Shown here piece by piece: positions 53,328-61,308 of a DNA stretch of 64,000 bases (the stretch's first letter is position 1; each line of letters starts with the position of its first letter). Origin of the DNA: Nesterenkonia sp. LB17 (GTDB lineage: Bacteria; Actinomycetota; Actinomycetes; Actinomycetales; Micrococcaceae); NCBI RefSeq assembly GCF_022565915.1, contig NZ_JAJOYX010000001.1:186001-250000 (forward strand), given 5' to 3'. The notes beneath the pieces are model-generated. The model was given only the letters and a program-made list of their open reading frames with translations. It was not told where the DNA came from and made no database searches. The position numbers and the translations under genes were made by a program.

Positions 53328-54340
53328 CCTTTCGAGCAGCCCTGATCGAACAGACACTGGAGCGCGGACGCGTTCAGGATCACCAGGCGACCTTGCAGGA
53401 CCTTCCCGAGGACTACCTCGACGGCGCCGGGGGAGACGCCCCGGTGGACATCGCTGTCCACTACTCCGGGATCAACTACAAGGACGGCCTCGCCCTGGCC
53501 GGCAAGCCCGGGGTGGCGCGGACCTCCCCGCTGATCCCGGGCATCGACCTGGTCGGCGAGGTCACCGCCTCCGCCGATCCGCAGTTCAGCCCGGGCGACG
53601 TCGTGGTGCTCACCGGCGGCGGGATCGGCGAGGCGGCCCACGGCGGCCTGGCCGAGCGAGCCCGGGTCTCCGCGAAATACCTGGTCAAACTCCCCGCGGG
53701 GCTGAGCCCACGGCGGGCCGCGGCGATCGGAACCGCAGGGTTCACCGCGATGCTCGCGGTGCTCGCGCTGGAGCGCGGCGGAGTGCGGCCCGAGTCGGGC
53801 GCCGTCGTCGTCAGCGGGGCGGCTGGAGGGGTCGGCTCGGTGGCGATCGCGGTGCTCAACCAGCTCGGCTATAAGGTCACCGCGGTGACCGGCCGGGTCC
53901 ATGAGCAGGGCGAGTATCTGCGCCACCTCGGCGCCTCCGAGCTGCTGGACCGCCAGGACTTCGCCGAGGCAGGGTCTGCGCTGCAGAAGCGCCGCTGGGC
54001 GGGTGGGATCGACTCCGCCGGCTCGGCCACCCTGGCGAACATCCTCTCGCAGACCGACGACGACGGGACCGTCGCCAGCTGCGGGCTGGCCCAGGGCGTC
54101 GACCTGCCCACCACCGTGATGCCCTTCATCCTGCGCGGGGTCACCCTCGCCGGGATCAACTCCGTGACCGCGTCGCCTGAGCTGCGTTCACAGGCGTGGG
54201 CCCGACTGGCCAGCGACCTGCCCCTGGAGCTGCTCGATGAGATGACCCAGGAGATCCCGCTGGACGGGGTCTTCGAGCAGGCCGAGCAGATCCTCGCCGG
54301 CCAGGTCCGCGGCCGCACGGTGGTGAAGGTGAAGGGATGA
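53324..54340 (+). CDS. acuI: Acryloyl-CoA reductase-like MDR oxidoreductase (AcuI/YhdH)
   Basis: The 338-residue medium-chain reductase starts with FRALI, shows YSGINYKDGLALAGKPGVAR (about 47-66), PGIDLVGEV, and the NADPH loop VSGAAGGVGSVAIAVL (about 163-178). No structural zinc motif is present. AcuI reduces toxic acryloyl-CoA to propionyl-CoA. Its coupling to the Lrp gene by a four-base overlap suggests it is made with the regulator, perhaps linked to branched-chain or propionate metabolism. Confidence 0.86.
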   Translation: MTFRAALIEQTLERGRVQDHQATLQDLPEDYLDGAGGDAPVDIAVHYSGINYKDGLALAGKPGVARTSPLIPGIDLVGEVTASADPQFSPGDVVVLTGGGIGEAAHGGLAERARVSAKYLVKLPAGLSPRRAAAIGTAGFTAMLAVLALERGGVRPESGAVVVSGAAGGVGSVAIAVLNQLGYKVTAVTGRVHEQGEYLRHLGASELLDRQDFAEAGSALQKRRWAGGIDSAGSATLANILSQTDDDGTVASCGLAQGVDLPTTVMPFILRGVTLAGINSVTASPELRSQAWARLASDLPLELLDEMTQEIPLDGVFEQAEQILAGQVRGRTVVKVKG

Positions 54341-54456
54341 AGCTGCAGCGGTGAACCTGGGGAGCTGAGTCGGCGAGCTGAGCTGGAGCAGCGGACGTGG
54401 CGCGGCGGATTCTGTGCGGGGTGTCACATTCTCGCCTCCCGGGCTAGGATGGGGTC

Positions 54457-54478
54457 AATTACCGACCGTTCGGTCAGT
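54457..54478. promoter_or_regulatory. PaaR-type operator before paaZ
   Basis: The site reads AATT, ACCG, AC, CG, TT, CGGT, C, AGT. It matches 17 of 18 fixed positions of the PaaR box as I recall it. It lies just after a TAGGAT -10 element (54445-54450), over the expected transcription start, and 24 bases before the paaZ ATG: an ideal repressor position. Confidence 0.7.
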
Positions 54479-54502
54479 TCTACCTGTCGTTGAGAGGACC
54501 CC

Positions 54503-56611
54503 ATGGCTGCCACTGACACATCTGCGGCTCCCCGTCTCCTGCCCAGCTACATCCAGGACTCCTGGTGGACCCCGGAGGCCCCGAGCAAGGTCAGCGAGAT
54601 CCTTGACGCCTCCACCTCTGAGCCGGTCTGCCTGGTCTCCACCGAGGGACTGGACACCTCCGCCGCCGTCGCCCACGCCCGCTCGGTCGGCCAGGAGAGC
54701 CTGGGGCAGCTGACCATCCACCAGCGCGCACTGCGGCTGAAGCACCTGGCGGCCTACCTCCACGAGCACCGCGAGGAGCTCTACGAGCTCTCCGACCGCA
54801 CCGGCTCCACCCGGCGTGACCACCTGATCGACGTGGACGGCGGCATCGGCACCATCCGCACCTTCTCCTCGAAGGGTCGGAAGGAGCTGCCCAACGCCAA
54901 CGTCATCGTCGACGGGCAGGTGGAGCAGCTCTCCCGCGACGGCTCCTTCCTCGGTGAGCACATCTACACCCGGCTCACCGGGGTGGCCGTGCAGATCAAC
55001 GCCTTCAACTTCCCGGTCTGGGGGATGCTGGAGAAGTTCGCCCCGAGCTTCATCGCCGGGGTGCCCACCATCGTGAAGCCCGCCTCGCAGACCGCCTACG
55101 TCACCCAGGCCTGTGTGCGGCTGATGATCGACTCGGGGCTGATCCCCACCGGTGCGCTGCAGCTGATCTCCGGCTCCGCCCGGGACCTGCTGGACCACCT
55201 GGATCACCGCGACCACGTGGCCTTCACCGGCTCGGCTAACACCGCGCAGCTGCTGCGCTCCCATGACAACGTGGCCAACCAGGGTGTGCGCTTCACCGCG
55301 GAGACCGATTCGCTCAACGCCGCCATCCTGGGTCCCGACGCCGGCCCGGACACGGTCGAGTTCGACGCCTTCATCAAGTCGGTGGCCCTGGAGATGACCG
55401 CGAAGACCGGCCAGAAGTGCACCGCGATCCGCCGCGTCATCGTGCCCTCGGCCCAGGTGGACCCGGTGGTCGAGGCGCTGCGGAAGCGGCTGGACTCCCG
55501 CGTGGTCCTGGGAGACCCGCGTGACGCCGACACCACGATGGGCCCGCTGGCCTCCACCGATCAGCGCGACGAGGTCGCCCGTGCGGTGGACACACTGGTC
55601 AGCGCCGGCGGCGCAGTGCGGGTGGGGGGCCCGGAGTCCGGCACCGGCTCGGCCGATGCCGCGCTCGGCGCGTACTTCCCGGCCACCGTGCTCTCCTTCG
55701 CCGAGGCCCGCACCCCTGAGGTGCACTCGGTGGAGGCCTTCGGTCCGGTCACCTCGGTGCTGGGCTACGCCGACATCGACGACGCCGTGGACCTCGCCGC
55801 CCTCGGCGGCGGGTCCCTCGTCGCCACCGTCTGCACCCATGACCCGGAGATCGCCGCCGAGTTCACCCGCGGCATCGCCTCCCACCATGGGCGCGTGCTC
55901 TTCCTGGACCGCGACGACGCCAAGACCTCCACCGGTCACGGCTCTCCGCTGCCCCACCTGGTCCACGGCGGCCCCGGACGGGCCGGCGGCGGCGAGGAGC
56001 TCGGTGGGATCCGCGCGGTCAAGCACTACATGCAGCGCACCGCCGTCCAGGGCTCCCCGGACCTGCTCACCGGGGTGACCGGGGTCTGGCACCGTGGCGC
56101 CAAGGCCATCACCGCGACCCCTGAGACGGTGGCCGACGGCACCGCCGTGCACCCGTTCCGCAAATCCCTGACCGAGCTGCGCATCGGGGACCAGTTCGCC
56201 TCGGGGCTGCGCACCGTGGCGTTGGAGGACATCACCTCCTTCGCCGAGTCCACCGGGGACACCTTCTACGCCCACACCAACGAGGAGGCGGCGACGGCGA
56301 ACCCGTTCTTCCCGCGCCGAGTGGCCCACGGGTACCTGCTGGTGGCCTGGGCTGCCGGACTCTTCGTGGAGCCGGCTCCGGGGCCGGTGCTGGCGAACAC
56401 CGGCCTGGAGAACCTCTCCTTCCAGACCCCGGTGACCTACGACGACTCGATCCGCGTGACGCTGACCGCGAAGCAGATCATCCCGCGCGAGACCGACGAC
56501 TATGGCGAGGTCCGCTGGGACACCGTGCTGCACAACCAGCACGATGAGATCGTCGCGACCTATGACGTGCTGACCCGGGTGGCGAAGCAGAACAAGCCCG
56601 AGTGGGTGTGA
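54503..56611 (+). CDS. paaZ: Phenylacetate degradation bifunctional enzyme PaaZ
   Basis: The 702-residue protein opens the oxepin-CoA ring by hydrolysis and oxidises the resulting aldehyde with NADP. The aldehyde dehydrogenase part (about 1-520) has the catalytic Cys306 in GQKCTAIRR, and INAFNFPVWGMLEKFAP and VKPASQTAYVTQ for cofactor binding. The MaoC-like hydratase part (about 545-690) has FAESTGDTFYAH and FPRRVAHGYLLVAWAAG. Both domains are complete. No other paa gene is in the window. It follows a GAGAGGACC site and is ended by the hairpin at 56705-56737. Confidence 0.95.
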   Translation: MAATDTSAAPRLLPSYIQDSWWTPEAPSKVSEILDASTSEPVCLVSTEGLDTSAAVAHARSVGQESLGQLTIHQRALRLKHLAAYLHEHREELYELSDRTGSTRRDHLIDVDGGIGTIRTFSSKGRKELPNANVIVDGQVEQLSRDGSFLGEHIYTRLTGVAVQINAFNFPVWGMLEKFAPSFIAGVPTIVKPASQTAYVTQACVRLMIDSGLIPTGALQLISGSARDLLDHLDHRDHVAFTGSANTAQLLRSHDNVANQGVRFTAETDSLNAAILGPDAGPDTVEFDAFIKSVALEMTAKTGQKCTAIRRVIVPSAQVDPVVEALRKRLDSRVVLGDPRDADTTMGPLASTDQRDEVARAVDTLVSAGGAVRVGGPESGTGSADAALGAYFPATVLSFAEARTPEVHSVEAFGPVTSVLGYADIDDAVDLAALGGGSLVATVCTHDPEIAAEFTRGIASHHGRVLFLDRDDAKTSTGHGSPLPHLVHGGPGRAGGGEELGGIRAVKHYMQRTAVQGSPDLLTGVTGVWHRGAKAITATPETVADGTAVHPFRKSLTELRIGDQFASGLRTVALEDITSFAESTGDTFYAHTNEEAATANPFFPRRVAHGYLLVAWAAGLFVEPAPGPVLANTGLENLSFQTPVTYDDSIRVTLTAKQIIPRETDDYGEVRWDTVLHNQHDEIVATYDVLTRVAKQNKPEWV

Positions 56612-56617
56612 CGCCGT

Positions 56618-56646
56618 CGTCGGCTGACGTCGGCTGACGTCGGCTG
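56618..56646 (+). repeat. 10-base tandem repeat after paaZ, about 2.9 copies
   Basis: CGTCGGCTGA is repeated from 56618, six bases after the stop codon. Confidence 0.8.
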
Positions 56647-56704
56647 CGCGGGCCTGACGCCCGCAGACCTCAGGCGCACGCAGGCACATGCTCGAGCAGT
56701 GAAG

Positions 56705-56737
56705 GGGCGGGGCCGGGGGAGAACCTCGGCTCCGCCC
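56705..56737 (+). terminator. Terminator after paaZ
   Basis: GGGCGGGGCCG pairs with CGGCTCCGCCC (10 pairs and one G-T) around an 11-base loop. Confidence 0.75.
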
Positions 56738-56841
56738 TCTGCCGTGTCCGACCTCCAGGCTCTCCTCGGGAACGGCGCGTAGCGTAAGGGGCTGAGTTTT
56801 CATCGCCCCTGAGTGGGCTCGAGGTCAGGCAAGGGGCGCAC

Positions 56842-58446
56842 ATGGTGGCAGCGGCAATGCCAAATGACCCTGCGCGCGCCCGGATTCCCCACGTGGCCCG
56901 GCGGTCTGGCGCGATCCTCGGCCGAATCACGCTCTTTCTGCTGGTCTGGATCGGGCTCGCCCTGCTGATCGCCGCAGCCATGATCCGCCTCCTCTGGGGA
57001 GAGATCACCGTGGGCCAGGTGCTGCTGAACCTGGTCTCCGTGGAGACCGACGGTGGAGGTGGAGCCCTGGTCTGGGTCGGCGTCCTGGGCATCGGAGTCC
57101 TCCCGCTGGTGATCACCGCCGGGATCGCGCTGTCGGTGCGATTCCGACGCCGCATACGCCGGTTGCGCGGGGATCACGACCGAGCCTGGCGCTCGCCGTG
57201 GCTGATGCGCGCCGTCGCGAGTGCGGCGGCCGCTTCAACAGTGGTCCTCGGGACTGCCTCCTTCGCCACAGCGGTGGGCCTCGCTGACCACATCAATGCG
57301 GGGAACTCCGAGTACGACCTCAGCGACCACTACCTTCAGCCGCGCATCACCGGCGACGAGCAGAAGCGCAACGTGGTGCTGATCTACCTTGAGGCCGGCG
57401 AGGCCACGCTCGAAGATGAGGCGCTCTTCGAGAAGGATGCGTTCGCCCCGCTCAAGGACGTGACCGCGGCTGACGCGGGCTGGCAGAGCGTGGAAGATCT
57501 CCGGCAGTACGAGGGCGGCGGCTGGACCATGTCCGGTCTCACCTCGACCCAGTGCGGCATCCCGCTGGCGGGCGCCACCTCTGCCGCGAGCAGCGGCGCG
57601 CTCGGTGAGCTTCGCGAGGGCGATGAGGCCTACCTGGGTGGAACGACCTGCCTGGGTGATGTCTTGGACGATCACGGATACACCAATGTCTTCCTGGGCG
57701 GCGCCAGCTCCTCCTTCGCCGAGAAGGACAACTTTCTGGCCAGCCACGGCTACACGCAGATCAAGGGTCTCGCCGACTGGCGGGCCGCCGGCGAATCGGC
57801 GAGCAGCTTCCGCAGCGACTGGGGCCTGAGTGACCAGCGCCTGATGGCCCGGGCCAAGGACGAGCTCGATGAGCTCCATGCGGATTCCGTGCGGACCGGG
57901 GCGCCGTTCAACCTCTCAGTGCTGACCCTGGACACCCATGAACCGGTCCACGTGTTCGACTACTGCGACGTGGACACGCAGGACCAGGCCACCTCAGTGT
58001 TCTCCTGCTCCATGGCGCAGGTGGCGGGATTCGTGGAACACATGGAGGAGCAGGGATACCTCGAGGACACCGCCGTGGTGATCATGGGCGACCACCTCAA
58101 GCCGGTCAACACCGGCGACGCCTTCCAGGAGCAGCTCGAAGACCACCCGGACCGCAGCATCTTCAACCGGATCTGGATTCCAGGCGGAGGGGCGGACGCC
58201 ACGCTGCGCAAGGGCGTGGACCAGCTGAGCATGTACCCCACGCTTCTGGAGGTCGCCGGCCTGACCCTCTCCGATGGTCAGGCCGGGGTGGGGGTGTCCG
58301 CGTTCTCCTCCCAGGTGCCAGAGGATTCAGCGCAGTCGCTGTCCCCGGCGGTGTATTCCGAGCTGCTGAGGTCGCGTTCCTCGGAGTTCTACTCCGAGGC
58401 GTGGGACGACGCCGCCACACCCGGCTCACCCGGCACACTGGACTGA
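56842..58446 (+). CDS. MdoB/LTA-synthase-like phosphoglycerol transferase
   Basis: The 534-residue protein has three or four N-terminal helices (about 25-50, 75-97, 120-145) and a sulfatase-fold extracytoplasmic domain. Family blocks are NVVLIYLE (about 173-180), GGGWTMSGLTSTQCGIPL, FLGGASSSFAEKDNFL, LTLDTHEPVH and IMGDHL. The usual LES motif near the catalytic Thr is LEAGEAT here (Ser to Ala), while the Thr is kept. Members transfer phosphoglycerol from lipids to surface glycans. GTG or later ATG codons are possible starts; the first is used. Confidence 0.83.
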   Translation: MVAAAMPNDPARARIPHVARRSGAILGRITLFLLVWIGLALLIAAAMIRLLWGEITVGQVLLNLVSVETDGGGGALVWVGVLGIGVLPLVITAGIALSVRFRRRIRRLRGDHDRAWRSPWLMRAVASAAAASTVVLGTASFATAVGLADHINAGNSEYDLSDHYLQPRITGDEQKRNVVLIYLEAGEATLEDEALFEKDAFAPLKDVTAADAGWQSVEDLRQYEGGGWTMSGLTSTQCGIPLAGATSAASSGALGELREGDEAYLGGTTCLGDVLDDHGYTNVFLGGASSSFAEKDNFLASHGYTQIKGLADWRAAGESASSFRSDWGLSDQRLMARAKDELDELHADSVRTGAPFNLSVLTLDTHEPVHVFDYCDVDTQDQATSVFSCSMAQVAGFVEHMEEQGYLEDTAVVIMGDHLKPVNTGDAFQEQLEDHPDRSIFNRIWIPGGGADATLRKGVDQLSMYPTLLEVAGLTLSDGQAGVGVSAFSSQVPEDSAQSLSPAVYSELLRSRSSEFYSEAWDDAATPGSPGTLD

Positions 58447-58470
58447 CCCGGCGCAAGGGACTGACCCGGC
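58441..58470 (+). repeat. 12-base repeat over the mdoB-like stop codon
   Basis: GACTGACCCGGC occurs at 58441-58452, which contains the stop codon, and again at 58459-58470, a period of 18 bases. Confidence 0.75.
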
Positions 58471-58557
58471 TGGTCGAGCGTAATGAGGTCTCGGTGTGTT
58501 TCTGGGTGCCGGTCGGGAAGGGGCGCGATCCCGGGTGAGATCGAGGATGATGGCCCC

Positions 58558-58914
58558 ATGGCAAAGACCGTGATCTTCCTGTTCCATGACGACAACAGTT
58601 CACTCGAGGCTGGTTCCCATGTAGCGGAGAGGATCCGCCAGGTCGCCGAAGGCCAGGGCGTGGAGCTCGAGGTCTTCTGCTTCGGTCCCGCGCAGGCCGC
58701 CCTGACCGAGGAGAGCGACGACCCGGTCCGAGCAGGCTACCGGCACCAGATCGAGGCACTCACTCGAGACGGCGTCGAAGTGCATGCCTGCCTGAACGCG
58801 GCGAACGCCGTCGGTACGGCCGAGGCGCTCATCTCGCGCGGGGTGACTCTTGAATACGCACGCGACGCCTTTGTCCGCTACGCCCTCGAAGGTGCGGCGG
58901 TGATCAGCTTCTGA
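58558..58914 (+). CDS. DsrE-family sulfur-relay-like protein
   Basis: The 118-residue cytoplasmic protein has the DsrE fold: TVIFLFHDDNSS at the start, VELEVFCFGPAQAALTE in the middle and DGVEVHACLNAANA with a cysteine at about 77, the position used for sulfur carriage in TusD/DsrE proteins. The C-terminus LEGAAVISF is usual. The ATG at 58558 has GAGGATGATGG upstream. One base separates its stop from the FmdE-like start, so the two are translationally coupled. Confidence 0.8.
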   Translation: MAKTVIFLFHDDNSSLEAGSHVAERIRQVAEGQGVELEVFCFGPAQAALTEESDDPVRAGYRHQIEALTRDGVEVHACLNAANAVGTAEALISRGVTLEYARDAFVRYALEGAAVISF

Positions 58915-58915
58915 C

Positions 58916-59746
58916 ATGACGACACCGATTGATGACGCAGGTGAGGAGGCGTCCCACGAAGAGCGAGAGGAATCGCACTGGGAAGTCCCGTCGTGGCTGC
59001 GAGAAGCGACCGAGCTGCCGGGGTTCCAGGTTCTGGATACCAGGTCCGCGCAGGGTCGGATCGAATCTCGCGCCAAGAAGGTCACCCTCGCAGATCTGAT
59101 CCTCTTCCACGGCCATGCCTGTGACGGGCTGCTTCGGGGTGCATACGCCTTCGCCGCACTGGTCCTCGACGCATTCCCAGGAGGGGTCATCGACCGCACC
59201 GACCTTCTGGTCGTCTCGAAGAACAGCCCATGCCTGGGTGACATCGCCGCGTACCTGACCGGTGGTCGGGTCAGGTACGGCACGCATCTGCTCGACGATT
59301 CCTTCGGGGTGCGATTCGTGGTCAAGCAGCTCTCCACCGGTGACGCCTGGGAAGTGCAAGAGGAGCCCGGCTTCTTTCCGCCGTTGATCGCAGATTGGGA
59401 AGCGGCCCTGCTCGACGACACGCTCACCGAGAATGGAACACTCAGCATTGCTGAGAAGGCGGACCTTGTGGCGGTCAATGAAGCTGTGCAATGGAACTGG
59501 GTGCGCACCGCGCTGCTGCCGAGTCGACCGTCCGAGCACTACAAGGTTCGTAGACTCCGCGATGCCGCGCTTCCCGCCCCGCTCTTGGAAGCGCGACGCA
59601 CCGACGTCGCGAACCGAGACGTTCCGCCGTCTTCGCGGTTCCGCAGTCCCTATGGAGAGCGGACCGATCTCCCGAGCCCCAGCATTCCCGCAGACGTTCC
59701 TGAGCCTTGGGCCGCGCGGTATCTTCAGGGACCGCCGGCCGGCTGA
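58916..59746 (+). CDS. FmdE-like protein
   Basis: The 276-residue protein has the FmdE core: HGHACDGLLRGAYAF (about 63-77, with His and Cys ligands) and VVSKNSPCLGDIAAYLTGGR (about 99-118). FmdE-type proteins are metal-binding companions of molybdenum/tungsten enzymes, but actinobacterial members have no known role. After about residue 212 the sequence turns Arg/Pro-rich and low in complexity, which suggests that the original C-terminus was altered by a frameshift or rearrangement near 59555. Confidence 0.75.
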   Translation: MTTPIDDAGEEASHEEREESHWEVPSWLREATELPGFQVLDTRSAQGRIESRAKKVTLADLILFHGHACDGLLRGAYAFAALVLDAFPGGVIDRTDLLVVSKNSPCLGDIAAYLTGGRVRYGTHLLDDSFGVRFVVKQLSTGDAWEVQEEPGFFPPLIADWEAALLDDTLTENGTLSIAEKADLVAVNEAVQWNWVRTALLPSRPSEHYKVRRLRDAALPAPLLEARRTDVANRDVPPSSRFRSPYGERTDLPSPSIPADVPEPWAARYLQGPPAG

Positions 59747-59815
59747 TCCCGATCGACGCCCACTGGGGCGCCGAACAGCCGTCCGGGCTGCCAGGCCCGC
59801 CGGCGGGACAGCCCG

Positions 59816-59880
59816 CCTGAGTTCACCGAGATCAGCTATGAGGTCCGTGTCGTCACCGAGGAGAGTCCCGGCCGCGTCGA
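59816..59880 (+). pseudogene. Possible fragment of an OsmC-like protein
   Basis: In one frame this stretch reads PEFTEISYEVRVVTEESP, then GRVELL, which resembles the middle-to-late strand of OsmC/peroxiredoxin-like proteins. It has no start and the downstream part is out of frame, so it would be a remnant between the FmdE-like and esterase genes. The fragment is short and the assignment is weak. Confidence 0.25.
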
Positions 59881-59965
59881 GCTGCTGCCCAGCCCGAGGC
59901 CGACGCCCAGCGCGAGAAGGCAGTGGTTCACTGGGAGGACATATCGTCGAGCAGATGGGCCGTGC

Positions 59966-61276
59966 ATGAGATCCGAGCAGCGTTTCACCCCTCCGTGCGG
60001 CCCGGTCATCGGACAGCGCGTCGGGCCGGTCCTCAAGGCATCTGGCATTCCCTACGCACGGGCCCAGCGATTCCAGCCGCCGCAGCCCGTGGATGACTGG
60101 TCTGAGCCGTACTCCGCACTCGATCCAGCACCGGCCTGCCCGCAGTGGCGGATCAGAGAACTGGAACCGGTGATGGGGAGCCAGACCGGAAGGCTTCCCC
60201 AGGACGAGCACTGCCAGAATCTCACGGTCACGACACCGGAGAACCGGCAGCAGGGAGAGCTCCTGCCGGTCATGGTGTGGATCCACGGCGGGTCCTATAT
60301 CTCAGGTGCAGGAGACGCGCCGATCTACGACCCGAGTGCCCTGGTGAGTGAACAGCGCGTCGTCGTCGTCTCCGTGACGTACCGTCTCGGAGCCTTCGGA
60401 TATCTCGGCGGCGAGGGTCGGCCTGCCAACCTCGGTCTGCTGGATCAGCTCAGCGCGCTGGAATGGGTGCAGCGCAACATCGGCGCCTTCGGCGGCGACC
60501 CGGACGGGGTCACCCTCTTCGGCCAGTCCGCCGGAGGCGACGCCATCGCTCATCTGATGGCCACACCGAGAGCGTCAGAGCTCTTCCGCCGGGCCATCAT
60601 GCAGAGTCCGCCGCTGGGGATCTCACGGGGACGACACAAGATGACGGCAGCCATGGCCGCTGCCGGTTCCTCCCTGCCTGCAGACGCCCCGGTCAAGGAG
60701 GTGCTGCGCGTCCAGGAGAAGGCGCGGGCAGCGGCCGCCCCGTTCGGTCTGCGCGGACTCATGCCCTTCGGGACCCAGTACGGAGTCTGGCCGCTGCCTG
60801 AGGAATCCCAGATCGATCAGGCCTGGGACGCAGTCGCTCCGCACATCGACATCATGATCACGCACACCGCAGACGAGACGAGGCTGTTCATACCGGTCGC
60901 GCATCCGGTGAAATGGCTTCGCGGGATTCCGCTGCTCGGTTCGGGCGCGACGACGCTGCTGAGCCGGCTTGCGACCAGGCAGGTCTACGTCAGGGGCATC
61001 CGCTCCTTCGTCAGGCGTCACCGTCGTGCCGGAGGCCGATCGCACTACTTCATCTTCGACTGGGCTGCGCCCGACAACTTCTATCGCTCGGCACACGGGA
61101 TCGATGTGGCGCTGCTCTTCGGAACTCCGGCGAACACCGAAGGGCTGAAGCTGCTGCAGGGAGCGTCCTGGGAGGAGCTCGATGAAGCAGGCACGGCCGT
61201 CCGGGCGCTCTGGGCTGGGTTTGCTCGGGGTGCGGAACTGCCAGCCAGGGGCCGCATCCCCGGCGTCCCGGTGTGA
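59966..61276 (+). CDS. Type-B carboxylesterase
   Basis: The 436-residue alpha/beta hydrolase has the oxyanion block VMVWIHGGSYISGAG (about 94-108), the nucleophile elbow GQSAGG (Ser188) and the usual LGLLDQLSALEWVQRNIGAFGGDP before it. Enzymes of this group hydrolyse esters of broad type. No signal peptide is seen. It is shorter at the N-terminus than most relatives, and the ATG at 59966 has no clear ribosome-binding site, so the N-terminus is uncertain. Confidence 0.85.
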   Translation: MRSEQRFTPPCGPVIGQRVGPVLKASGIPYARAQRFQPPQPVDDWSEPYSALDPAPACPQWRIRELEPVMGSQTGRLPQDEHCQNLTVTTPENRQQGELLPVMVWIHGGSYISGAGDAPIYDPSALVSEQRVVVVSVTYRLGAFGYLGGEGRPANLGLLDQLSALEWVQRNIGAFGGDPDGVTLFGQSAGGDAIAHLMATPRASELFRRAIMQSPPLGISRGRHKMTAAMAAAGSSLPADAPVKEVLRVQEKARAAAAPFGLRGLMPFGTQYGVWPLPEESQIDQAWDAVAPHIDIMITHTADETRLFIPVAHPVKWLRGIPLLGSGATTLLSRLATRQVYVRGIRSFVRRHRRAGGRSHYFIFDWAAPDNFYRSAHGIDVALLFGTPANTEGLKLLQGASWEELDEAGTAVRALWAGFARGAELPARGRIPGVPV

Positions 61277-61308
61277 CGGCTGCGAACGGCAAGACCCGGC
61301 CGGTGCGC

